From JALZHR01 sp036389695 (GTDB lineage Bacteria > Acidobacteriota > Blastocatellia > Pyrinomonadales > Pyrinomonadaceae): DNA of 13,042 bases. The stretch covers positions 1-13,042 of the forward strand of contig DASVWG010000285.1 of assembly GCA_036389695.1 (NCBI GenBank). Reading direction: 5' to 3'. Below the pieces are notes generated by a model. That model worked only from the letters and a program-made list of their open reading frames with translations. It ran no database searches and had not been told where the DNA came from. This document shows, one piece after another, positions 7,053 through 13,042 of this stretch. The position numbers were made by a program, and so were the translations under genes. The stretch's first letter is position 1. Every line of letters starts with the position of its first letter.

Positions 7053-7901
7053 TTATTTCAACTGGCAGATGTCGAGCACGTTCATATCCGTGTAATCGAG
7101 ATTTTCGCCGCCCATCGCCCAGACGAAGCTGTAACTCGAAGTTCCGACGCCCATATGTATCGACCACGGCGGCGAAAGCACGACCTGTTCGTTTTCCATC
7201 ACGATGGTGCGCGTCGTTTCGGTTCGTCCCATAAAATGCATAATGCGTGCTTTTTCGTCGAGGTCGAAATACAGATAAACTTCCGAGCGCCGCTCGTGAA
7301 TATGCGGCGGGCAAGTGTTCCAGACGCTTCCCCGTTCGAGCGTCGTCAAGCCCATCACGAGCTGCGACGATTCGCAGATGCCGGGAATTATCAGCTGGTA
7401 AACCGTTCTGACGTTGGAAGTTTCCGGCGCGCCGAGATGCAGTTTGTTCGCCTGCCCGGCGGAAATCAGTTTCGTCTCAAAGCGTTTGTGCGCGAGCGTC
7501 GAGAGCAGATAAAACTTCGCCGGATTCGCCGCGTCCGCCGATTCAAACGAAACTTCCGCCGTTTCTTTCGGGACGTAGAGACAATCTTTGCTGCCGAGCG
7601 CGAAACTTTTCCCGTCAACCGTAATGATTCCGTCTCCCGCGCCGATATTGATTGCGCCGAGCTCGCGCCTTTCCAGAAAAGGCTTGCCCGCCGACGATTC
7701 GGGTTCGGTCTGCGCGGGCAGTGAAATTTTTTCGCTCACCGGATATGCGCCGCCGATGACAATGCGGTCGAAATGCGAGTAATTCAGGCGCAATTCATCT
7801 TCGACAAATAAATCGCCGACCAGATAAAGCTCGCGCAGTTCGTCGTTCCGCGCGCCGTAGACGGATTCGGGATGCGTTGCGTAAAAAGTTTTTCGATACA
7901 T
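7053..7901 (-). CDS. kduI: 5-dehydro-4-deoxy-D-glucuronate isomerase (KduI)
   Basis: The 282-residue cupin-type, zinc-dependent isomerase converts 5-keto-4-deoxyuronate, the product of pectin or glycosaminoglycan lyases after spontaneous ring opening, into 3-deoxy-D-glycero-2,5-hexodiulosonate, the substrate of KduD. The metal site is visible in WNTCPPHIHERRSEVYLYF: H200, H202 and E207, with H249 in SPPWSIHMGVGTS. The N-terminal MYRKTFYATHPESV and the GMxVLDICQLK-like ending (DMNVLDICQLK) are also family marks, and the length is normal. It precedes kduD by 16 bases. Upstream, a 167-bp gap with a large inverted repeat separates it from the ROK regulator gene, so it may have its own promoter; none is obvious. 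Confidence 0.97.
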   Translation of the reverse strand: MYRKTFYATHPESVYGARNDELRELYLVGDLFVEDELRLNYSHFDRIVIGGAYPVSEKISLPAQTEPESSAGKPFLERRELGAINIGAGDGIITVDGKSFALGSKDCLYVPKETAEVSFESADAANPAKFYLLSTLAHKRFETKLISAGQANKLHLGAPETSNVRTVYQLIIPGICESSQLVMGLTTLERGSVWNTCPPHIHERRSEVYLYFDLDEKARIMHFMGRTETTRTIVMENEQVVLSPPWSIHMGVGTSSYSFVWAMGGENLDYTDMNVLDICQLK

Positions 7902-7913
7902 AAGTTAAGAGAA

Positions 7914-8007
7914 TTATTCACCGCCGAGGCGCAGAGAATTGGCGCAGAGATTCGCAGAGTTTTCTCCGCGTTCCTCAGCGAAATCTCTGCTTCTCGGCGG
8001 TGAATAA
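7914..8007. repeat. Inverted repeat with CACCGCCGAG / CGCAGAG units
   Basis: The arms at 7914-7937 and 7984-8007 pair at 22 of 24 positions. Inside the left arm, CGCAGAG recurs three times with AATT/ATT-type spacers; the right arm is a diverged copy. It sits in the 167-bp gap between the ROK gene and kduI. The stem is long but lacks a T-run, so it is not a typical terminator. The same unit type returns at 12937-12964. Confidence 0.85.
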
Positions 8008-8068
8008 CATTTCCGAAATTATCTGCCACACAAAATTACTGCACAATCGAGCTTTTCAGGCTCTGGCA

Positions 8069-9286
8069 CTACGCCGCGAAACCGTGCGTTAAATATTCTT
8101 CGACCGCCACTTCCAGAGCGCCGCCGAGCGCCGCGCCAGCCGGTTCGCCCGCTTCGATTGACCAGCCGTCGAGCTTGCCGACGATGCTTCTTTCAATCGC
8201 TTTTTTCAGAGGCTTTTCGATAAACTGCCAGCCGTAAACCAGCCGTCCGCTGATAATTACGCGCGGAATGCCGACGCCCATAATCACGTTGGCGATGCCG
8301 ATGCCGAGATAATCGCCGATTTTTTCCAGAGTCGTTTTCGAGCGAATGTCGCCGTTTTCCGCTTTCGCCACGATTTCGACAAAACGCGGCATCGATTCGT
8401 GCGGTCGAAGCGGTCTGTCGCCCAAGTAGAGCGAAGCGGCTGACGCGGCTGACGCGTATTTTTCCCAGCAGCCGCGATTGCCGCACACGCAGGGTTTGCC
8501 GCCCGCGACAATCGTCATATGCCCGAACTCTCCGGCGATGCCGCGTCCCGCGCCCGTGCCGCGATAAACTTCGCCGCCGATGACCAAGCCGACGCCGATT
8601 CCGGTTCCCGAACGAACGAGAATAAAATTCGTCATCAAGCCGTCGCCGGTATGACGAATTTTCATTCGCGCTTCATACATCGCCGCCGCCGTCGCGTCGT
8701 TTTCGACGACGACTTTCACGTCTCCGTTGACGTCGAACGCTCCGGCGATATCGACGTTTCGCCAATCCAGATTCGGCGCGTAGACGAGCTTGCGTCTTTC
8801 GACGTCGGTCAAGCCCGGCACGCTGACGCCGACAACGCGCAGATTTTTGTCCGGGTTTTCGCGGATTAAATTTTCAATTTTCTCGCGCGCCAGCTTCAGC
8901 GCGGCGTCAGCTCGCGGCGGCGTGGTAAAATCGTCTTCCGATAAAATCTCGCCCTGCAAAGTCGTCAAGCCGACCTGCGAAGTGCGCACGCCCAAGTTGA
9001 CGCCGATAAAATAATCTTCGTCGCGGGCAAACGATAAAACGCGCGGCTTGCGCCCTTTGACCGTCTCGGATTCGAGCGTTTCTTCGCGCAAAATTCCGCT
9101 CGCCAGCAAAGGCTTGACGTTTTCCGTAACGGTGCTTTTGTCAATCGCCAAACGGCTGGCAATCTCGGTGCGCGAAATCGGCTGCGCCGCGCGTGTCAGC
9201 CGCAAAAGCAAATTTCCCTTGCGGGCGTTGTTTGATGTTTCAGTATTTAACAAATCGGATTGATAGACGGACGATGAATCGCTCAT
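8069..9286 (-). CDS. ROK-family transcriptional regulator
   Basis: The 405-residue protein has an N-terminal winged helix-turn-helix (about residues 24-82; ISRTEIASRLAIDKSTVTENV) followed by a ROK sugar-kinase-like domain, as in NagC, Mlc and XylR. The ROK zinc site is present: H256 and the cysteines C266, C268 and C273 in GHMTIVAGGKPCVCGNRGCWEKYAS. The catalytic-type aspartate D197 is kept in VENDATAAA, but the phosphate loop reads GVNLGVRT, with N97 where the kinases have aspartate. It probably senses a sugar or sugar acid and does not phosphorylate it. Placement between the dehydratase gene and kduI makes it the likely local repressor of the uronate genes. It starts 21 bases after uxaA, and a 19-bp palindrome overlaps its start codon, suggesting self-control. 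Confidence 0.92.
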   Translation of the reverse strand: MSDSSSVYQSDLLNTETSNNARKGNLLLRLTRAAQPISRTEIASRLAIDKSTVTENVKPLLASGILREETLESETVKGRKPRVLSFARDEDYFIGVNLGVRTSQVGLTTLQGEILSEDDFTTPPRADAALKLAREKIENLIRENPDKNLRVVGVSVPGLTDVERRKLVYAPNLDWRNVDIAGAFDVNGDVKVVVENDATAAAMYEARMKIRHTGDGLMTNFILVRSGTGIGVGLVIGGEVYRGTGAGRGIAGEFGHMTIVAGGKPCVCGNRGCWEKYASAASAASLYLGDRPLRPHESMPRFVEIVAKAENGDIRSKTTLEKIGDYLGIGIANVIMGVGIPRVIISGRLVYGWQFIEKPLKKAIERSIVGKLDGWSIEAGEPAGAALGGALEVAVEEYLTHGFAA

Positions 9287-9303
9287 AGTTTTTGAAAAAC
9301 TAT
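9285..9303 (-). promoter_or_regulatory. 19-bp palindrome over the ROK start codon, candidate operator
   Basis: The sequence ATAGTTTTTGAAAAACTAT is perfectly symmetric about a central base and includes the first two bases of the ROK gene's ATG on the - strand. ROK repressors often bind AT-rich dyads and control themselves. A repressor bound here would block translation start or a leaderless transcript. No binding evidence exists. Confidence 0.45.
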
Positions 9304-9307
9304 AATA

Positions 9308-10882
9308 CTACAATGAAACCGTCTGTTCCGCCCAGAACTGAAACTCCCTGTGTTTATTTTCTTCGGCTTTCGCCAGCAGCTCGCCGCTCGCGACGCGCCG
9401 AATGTGCTGGAAAAGTCTTTCGCCGACTTCGTCAATCGTCTCCGTGCCTTCAATCACGTTGCCCGCCGAAATATCTATGTCGCGGTTCATATGCTGGAAA
9501 ATGCGATTGTTTGAAGACAATTTTATAACGGGCGCAATCGCGTTTCCGATAGTCGTTCCGTTTCCGGTCGTGAAAACGACAACCGTCGCGCCGCCCGCGA
9601 CCAGAGCGGGCGTCGATTCCTGGTCGTAGCCTGGACCCTGCATCAAATTGAGCCCGCGATTTTTCGGCGTTTCCGCGTATTCGACGACGCCTTCGACGCG
9701 CGTCGTTCCCGCTTTCGCCATCGCGCCGAGCGATTTAATCGTGATGTTCAAAAGCCCGCCCGCAATGTTGCCCGGACTCGGATTGTTATTTAAAACGCCG
9801 CCGAATTTCGAGGCGTAATCTTTATACCAATCAATCATCCGGTAAATCGCGCGTCCCGTCTCGGCATCTTTCGCGCGGTTTGCCAGAATGTGTTCCGCGC
9901 CGCAAAATTCCGGCACTTCCGTAATCAAAACCGTGCCGCCGGAGCGAACGATAAAATCCGCCGCGCGTCCTAAACTGGGATTTGCCGAAATGCCCGAAAA
10001 GCCGTCGCTCGAGCCGCATTTGACGCCTAGCACGAGCTCGCTGACGGGAAATTCTTCCCGAAAGTTTTCATTCACCTGCGGCAGCATTTCCTGCACGATT
10101 TTCAAGCCTTTCTCGATTGCCGCCTGCGTGCCGCCGATTTCCTGAATGCCGATTTTCGCAACCGGCTTATTGAAAGAAAGCTCGCGTTTTAAAAGATATT
10201 TTTCGACCTTCGCGAGATTAGTTTTCTCGCAGCCCAAATCCATCAAAATCACGCCGCCGACGTTCGGATGGTCGGCGTAATTCGCCAGCGTCCGCAGCAT
10301 TATGTCGAGGTTCGAGCCGTCCTGACAGCCACAGCCTTTGTTGTGCGGAATCGCCACGACGCCGTCCACGTTCGGATATTTTTCGCGCTTGTAATGCAGA
10401 AATTCCGACATCATCGAAATCTGCAAAGCTTCGTGGCTCGCGCACATCGAGGTCGGCACAATCAATATAAAATTTCTGGTTCCGACTCGCCCGTCGGCGC
10501 GGCGAAAGCCCATAAAAGTCTGCACTTCGTCTTTCGGAAAATAATCAGGCGCGGGCGTGTGAAGATTTTCCGGCAAATCGCGGACGACCGGCACTTCGTT
10601 CGACATATTTTCGGGCGTAATCCATTCGCCTCTCGCGATGCCGCGGCTCGTTCCAATCGGCTGACCGTATTGATATACGAAATCGCCTGCCGGAATGTCG
10701 CGCGTCGCGAAACGATGTCCGGGCGGAACTGTTTGATTGAGAGTGACGGTGTTCTGATTCGGTAAAAGCACGACCAATCCGGCGGACGTTTCGTTTTTCA
10801 CGACCGCGACGTTATCTTCGGGGCTGACGATAATCGCGTAATCGCCGATTGGAACGGCTGTTTGCGTGTAAATATTCGACAT
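9308..10882 (-). CDS. uxaA: Altronate dehydratase-family protein (UxaA/GarD family)
   Basis: The 524-residue enzyme belongs to the UxaA/GarD family, which removes water from aldonic or aldaric acids; UxaA makes KDG from D-altronate in galacturonate breakdown. The N-terminal SAF domain (about 15-90) contains VTLNQTVPPGHRFATRDI. The catalytic region shows PTSMCASHEA (143-152), IPHNKGCGC (178-186), MDLGCEKTN, then VKCGSSDGFSGISANP, EVPEFCGAE and NNPSPGNIAGGL, which hold the family's conserved cysteines and histidines. E. coli UxaA is about 495 residues, so this is slightly long. I prefer the ATG at 10882; a TTG 24 bases further out lies inside a heptamer repeat. Galactarate dehydratase cannot be excluded, but the KDG-linked neighbours favour altronate. 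It is preceded by the NagB-like gene and followed closely by the ROK gene. Confidence 0.9.
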   Translation of the reverse strand: MSNIYTQTAVPIGDYAIIVSPEDNVAVVKNETSAGLVVLLPNQNTVTLNQTVPPGHRFATRDIPAGDFVYQYGQPIGTSRGIARGEWITPENMSNEVPVVRDLPENLHTPAPDYFPKDEVQTFMGFRRADGRVGTRNFILIVPTSMCASHEALQISMMSEFLHYKREKYPNVDGVVAIPHNKGCGCQDGSNLDIMLRTLANYADHPNVGGVILMDLGCEKTNLAKVEKYLLKRELSFNKPVAKIGIQEIGGTQAAIEKGLKIVQEMLPQVNENFREEFPVSELVLGVKCGSSDGFSGISANPSLGRAADFIVRSGGTVLITEVPEFCGAEHILANRAKDAETGRAIYRMIDWYKDYASKFGGVLNNNPSPGNIAGGLLNITIKSLGAMAKAGTTRVEGVVEYAETPKNRGLNLMQGPGYDQESTPALVAGGATVVVFTTGNGTTIGNAIAPVIKLSSNNRIFQHMNRDIDISAGNVIEGTETIDEVGERLFQHIRRVASGELLAKAEENKHREFQFWAEQTVSL

Positions 10883-10893
10883 ATTAAAAATTG

Positions 10894-10975
10894 GTTCAAA
10901 GTTCAAGGTTTAAAGTTCAAAGTTTGAAGTCGGGTCATTCACCCAACTTTGAACTTTAAACCTTGAACTTTGAAC
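10894..10975. repeat. 31-bp inverted repeat of GTTYAAR heptamers
   Basis: The arms at 10894-10924 and 10945-10975 are exact reverse complements. Each is four tandem GTTYAAR heptamers plus a partial unit. The spacer contains a further GGGT/ACCC pair (10932-10935 and 10941-10944), and the left arm differs by an extra 7-base stretch (10925-10931), exactly one unit length. The right arm lies inside the end of the NagB-like gene and gives its last codons and stop. Confidence 0.92.
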
Positions 10976-11915
10976 TTTCTGACAGAACGTCGGGCAAAAT
11001 CAGAGACCTGACGTTCGGGTGAAGACGTATCCACAAGCCGGGATTTTCATCAAGCTGCTTTTCCAGTTCGTTTTCATCTGCCGATAAATCGGTTTCGATT
11101 AATCTTTTAAAGCTCGCGCGTTTGGCGGGCGCGGTCGAAGCGTCGACGATTGACTGCACGATTTTTTTTGCGCCTAAGATAGCCGCTGGACCTAAAGTCA
11201 AAATATGCGTCGCGCGTCGGCATTCGGTTTCGTCGGCTTCGGAAATCAGGCTTCCGCCGACTTTAAATTTATTAATATGATGTTCCAGAATGCTTTCGGA
11301 AATCGGTATAACACCGGCAATATCGCCGAATTTTGCGCCGGAATTCGGCTTGATATAAGCGAGATGCGAAGCGGCTTCGGCTTCCGGTCCCAAGCCGAGA
11401 AAGAAAATATCGATGCCGCCTAAGCTTTCGAGCTTTTCCAGATATTTGATTAGCTCGCCTTCCAAATCGTCCGTTTCCGTGTTCATCGGCGTAAAGCTTT
11501 TGATTTTTTCAAAAAATTTATCGCCCAGCAGACGCTCGAAATCGCGGACAAAGCTCAAACCGTTGTTCATGCGCATCGGCGCGAGCGCGTCCTGCGTAAA
11601 AACGTGCAGGCGCGCGAGCAGCGCGTCGATTTCGCCGGTCTCAGACGATTTATTGATGATTTTATACATCGCCTGCGCGCCGCGACCGCCGAGCAGGATT
11701 ATCACAATATCGCCCGTTTTTGTTTTTGAATAAGCGATTAGCTCGTCGAGCATCGCGCGCCCGACCGCTTCTTCCGATTCCGGAACTTCAAATTTATAGA
11801 CCGGCTGGCGACCGGCGGAAGCGCTTAAACCGGCATCGACCGCGTATCCGAGCCAGACATTATTTCCGACTTTCCGACGATTTATAATTTTTTTGGCAGA
11901 ACTTTGAGTTGACAT
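10956..11915 (-). CDS. Divergent NagB/6-phosphogluconolactonase-superfamily protein
   Basis: The 319-residue protein resembles sugar-phosphate isomerase/lactonase-fold proteins, but its active-site motifs are changed. VIILLGGRGAQAMYKII (71-87) aligns with the phosphate-binding GG(S/T)TP..LY segment, with TP lost. LHVFTQDALAPM (103-114) aligns with the NagB FNMDEY and lactonase WGDER region, keeping D109. IDIFFLGLGPEAEAAS (168-183) aligns with GLGPDGHTAS, with the catalytic Asp-Gly-His replaced by Glu-Ala-Glu. IRLHPNVRSLILPD (296-309) matches NagB QLHPKAIMVCD. It is the first gene of the uronate cluster, so a role in sugar-acid metabolism or sensing is likely, but the reaction is unknown. The last six residues (SSKFKV) and the stop are encoded by a heptamer repeat. 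A weak AGAAAAG precedes the ATG at 11915. Confidence 0.72.
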   Translation of the reverse strand: MSTQSSAKKIINRRKVGNNVWLGYAVDAGLSASAGRQPVYKFEVPESEEAVGRAMLDELIAYSKTKTGDIVIILLGGRGAQAMYKIINKSSETGEIDALLARLHVFTQDALAPMRMNNGLSFVRDFERLLGDKFFEKIKSFTPMNTETDDLEGELIKYLEKLESLGGIDIFFLGLGPEAEAASHLAYIKPNSGAKFGDIAGVIPISESILEHHINKFKVGGSLISEADETECRRATHILTLGPAAILGAKKIVQSIVDASTAPAKRASFKRLIETDLSADENELEKQLDENPGLWIRLHPNVRSLILPDVLSESSKFKV

Positions 11916-11938
11916 CTTTTCTAACTTAAAAACATTTT

Positions 11939-11955
11939 AATTGGTTTAACCAATT
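11939..11955. promoter_or_regulatory. 17-bp palindrome AATTGGT-TTA-ACCAATT, GntR/FadR-type operator candidate
   Basis: The palindrome is perfect and lies 24 bases upstream of the ATG of the NagB-like gene. Its core TTGGT-N3-ACCAA closely resembles known operators of FadR-subfamily GntR regulators, including ExuR/UxuR, which control uronate catabolism in enterobacteria. The position fits repression of the leftward cluster. The regulator itself is not in the window. Confidence 0.65.
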
Positions 11956-12097
11956 TAATGCAATTTGGATTTTACAATTTTTTCGTGAAACAATCCAGCG
12001 ACATTTAATAATCTACTAAAATCCAAGTAAAAAGTAAAGATTTCGGACTTGACAATTGATATAATCGTGTTACACACTACTAAAACATTTACCGAAT

Positions 12098-12106
12098 GGT
12101 ATTACC
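12098..12106. promoter_or_regulatory. Second GGT-N3-ACC box, GGTATTACC
   Basis: This 9-bp perfect palindrome, about 49 bases (centre) upstream of the SDR start, shares the GGT-N3-ACC core with the site at 11939-11955. The flanks are less symmetric, so it would be a weaker copy. The same regulator could act on both divergent units. Confidence 0.4.
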
Positions 12107-12150
12107 TTTTGCTTAATTTTTCTTAAAAGAGTCCCGAAATTTATTTTTTT

Positions 12151-12927
12151 ATGAGCTATGCCAAATTTGATTTGAGCGGCAGGACGGCGGTCGTCATCGG
12201 CGGAACGTCCGGCATCGGTCGCGCCGTCGCGCACGGATTAGCCGAAGCGGGCGCGGACGTCGTGACCACTTCGCGCCGCTTGGAACAAGTCGAAGCGACC
12301 GCCGCCGAAATCGAACAGCGCGGGCGGCGGACTTTGCGAATTGTTTCGGACGTTTCCGACCGCGCGTCGCTGGAAAATCTTTTGCGGGAATGCGTCGAAC
12401 AGTTCGGCAAAGTCGATATTCTGGTCAATTCCGCCGGGAAAACAAAGCGCCAGCCGACGCTCGACGTCAGCGAAGAAGACTGGAACGACATTCTCGAAAC
12501 CAACCTGTCGGGCACGTTGCGCGCCTGCCAGATTTTCGGTCGCCATATGGTCGAAAAAGGTTACGGGCGCATTATAAATATCGCATCGCTTTCGACCTTC
12601 GTTTCGCTTTTCGAGGTCGCCGCTTATTCGGCGAGCAAAGCGGCGGTCGCCTCCTTGACGAAATCTTTAGCTATCGAATGGGCGGCGCGCGGCGTCAACG
12701 TCAACGCCATCGCGCCCGGCGTTTTCCGCACGCCTCTGAACGAAAAATTACTGGACGAGACCGAGCGCGGGCGCGAATTTCTGACGCGCACGCCGATGCG
12801 TCGCTTCGGTCAGGTCGAAGAGCTGGCGGGCGCGGCGATTTATCTGGCGTCCGACGCGGCAAGCTACGTGACCGGCTCGGTGCTCGTCGTCGACGGCGGA
12901 TTTCTGGCTTCGGGCGTGAATCAATAG
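12151..12927 (+). CDS. SDR-family oxidoreductase, probable sugar-acid dehydrogenase
   Basis: The 258-residue classical short-chain dehydrogenase carries GGTSGIGRA (17-25) for NAD(P) binding, NSAG (93-96), N118, S146 and the catalytic Y159 and K163, and it ends VLVVDGGFLASG. It is of the same general type as KduD and gluconate 5-dehydrogenase, but it lacks the KduD-specific TNNTAALRADE stretch (here VFRTPLNEKLLDETE). It is divergent from the uronate cluster and shares its control region. It may therefore reduce a keto-uronate or keto-sugar acid, for example in place of tagaturonate or fructuronate reductase, neither of which is seen here. That is inference; SDR sequence alone does not fix the substrate. 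The ATG at 12151 follows a T-run with no clear ribosome site. Confidence 0.88.
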   Translation: MSYAKFDLSGRTAVVIGGTSGIGRAVAHGLAEAGADVVTTSRRLEQVEATAAEIEQRGRRTLRIVSDVSDRASLENLLRECVEQFGKVDILVNSAGKTKRQPTLDVSEEDWNDILETNLSGTLRACQIFGRHMVEKGYGRIINIASLSTFVSLFEVAAYSASKAAVASLTKSLAIEWAARGVNVNAIAPGVFRTPLNEKLLDETERGREFLTRTPMRRFGQVEELAGAAIYLASDAASYVTGSVLVVDGGFLASGVNQ

Positions 12928-12936
12928 AAGAAAATT

Positions 12937-12964
12937 CACCGCAGAGACGCGGAGACGCGGAGGA
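12937..12964. repeat. CACCGCAGAG/ACGCGGAG tandem units
   Basis: About three 7- to 8-bp units (CGCAGAGA, CGCGGAGA, CGCGGAGG) follow the leader CACCG, 9 bases after the SDR stop. They are related to the element at 7914-8007. No facing arm is visible before the window ends. Confidence 0.75.
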
Positions 12965-12970
12965 CATTTT

Positions 12971-13000
12971 AACAGGATGAACAGGATAAACAGGATAAAT
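12971..13000. repeat. Three AACAGGATR 9-bp direct repeats
   Basis: Three consecutive 9-bp units (AACAGGATG, AACAGGATA, AACAGGATA) lie directly after the CACCGC-type array. The same unit family forms the palindrome at 5078-5148. Confidence 0.85.
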
Positions 13001-13012
13001 CATTTTCTTACT

Positions 13013-13042
13013 ATCTGTGTTCATCTGCGAAAATCTGCGGTT
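13013..13042. repeat. Three ATCTGYG 10-bp direct repeats, cut by the window end
   Basis: Three 10-bp units share ATCTGYG followed by three variable bases. This is a third repeat family within 110 bp downstream of the SDR gene. The window ends inside it, so a possible inverted partner cannot be seen. Confidence 0.75.

Larger units (their letters stand above)
11916..12150. promoter_or_regulatory. Divergent control region between the cluster and the second SDR
   Basis: This very AT-rich 235-bp gap must hold promoters for both the leftward cluster and the rightward SDR. Visible elements are the 17-bp palindrome at 11939-11955, TTGACA at 12049-12054, TATAAT at 12060-12065 (only 5 bases apart, so not one standard promoter), the small palindrome GTGTTACAC at 12067-12075 and GGTATTACC at 12098-12106. 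Neither flanking gene has a strong ribosome site. Confidence 0.55.

Noticed and set aside
7002..7724. A 240-residue open frame on the + strand opposite kduI and the start of kduD
   Set aside because: It lies fully antisense to two clearly conserved enzymes, is very rich in Arg and Phe, and shows no domain; it is a shadow of the biased codon use on the other strand.
7914..8007. Rho-independent terminator after the ROK gene
   Set aside because: The stem is long, but there is no T-run on either strand and the sequence is a repeat family found elsewhere in the window.
10268..10765. A 165-residue open frame on the + strand opposite the dehydratase
   Set aside because: Antisense to a conserved enzyme, with no recognisable motif and arginine-rich shadow composition.
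10883..10906. TTG start extending the dehydratase by eight residues
   Set aside because: The codons fall in the heptamer repeat; the ATG at 10882 begins a sensible SAF-domain N-terminus.
12049..12065. TTGACA followed by TATAAT as a sigma-70 promoter
   Set aside because: The hexamers are only 5 bases apart, far from the usual 16-18, so they cannot act together as one standard promoter.
12390..12980. A 196-residue + strand frame overlapping the SDR gene
   Set aside because: It is the +1 shadow of the SDR gene, extremely Arg-rich, and reads through the repeat array; the SDR frame carries all catalytic residues.

Overview
The window looks like a chromosomal segment of an environmental, non-enteric Gram-negative-type bacterium. 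I would guess Acidobacteriota (Blastocatellia/Pyrinomonadaceae-like). The basis is the moderately GC-rich coding DNA beside very AT-rich gaps, weak or absent Shine-Dalgarno sites, and many short tandem-unit palindromes between genes. This placement is a guess from style, not from a marker gene.

Region 1 (1-2190, + strand) is regulatory: the 3' end of a NarL/FixJ-type LuxR response regulator, then a free-standing receiver-domain protein, then a Crp/Fnr-family regulator. Region 2 (2510-4993, + strand) is a surface-polysaccharide pair: a GT4-like glycosyltransferase followed by a clear UDP-galactopyranose mutase (glf). Together they suggest galactofuranose synthesis and transfer. A bidirectional hairpin terminator at 5018-5050 separates this from the convergent cluster that follows.

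Region 3 (5158-11915, - strand, transcribed right to left) is a sugar-acid catabolic cluster in this order: a divergent NagB/6-phosphogluconolactonase-superfamily protein, a UxaA/GarD-family dehydratase, a ROK-family regulator, kduI, kduD and a kdgK-type sugar kinase. kduI and kduD turn the unsaturated-uronate product of pectin or glycosaminoglycan lyases into 2-keto-3-deoxygluconate (KDG). A UxaA-type altronate dehydratase would deliver KDG from galacturonate, and the kinase makes KDPG. Two entry routes therefore meet at KDG. No KDPG aldolase, uronate isomerase, transporter or lyase lies in the window. A divergent second SDR dehydrogenase (12151-12927, + strand) shares a 235-bp control region with the cluster. 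That region carries two GGT-N3-ACC boxes, one of them a perfect 17-bp palindrome resembling operators of FadR-type GntR regulators such as ExuR/UxuR.

The most unusual structural theme is in the gaps. At least six intergenic sites carry tandem 7- to 10-bp units, most arranged as long inverted repeats, and each uses a different unit: GTACTGA, GGATGAR, CAAAAYT, GTTYAAR, about 9-bp ACAGGRATA, or a CACCGC(A/C)GAG-type unit. The architecture recurs although the sequence does not. One of them supplies the last codons and stop of the NagB-like gene. Below I describe the genes, these elements and the candidate operators, with strength of support stated for each.
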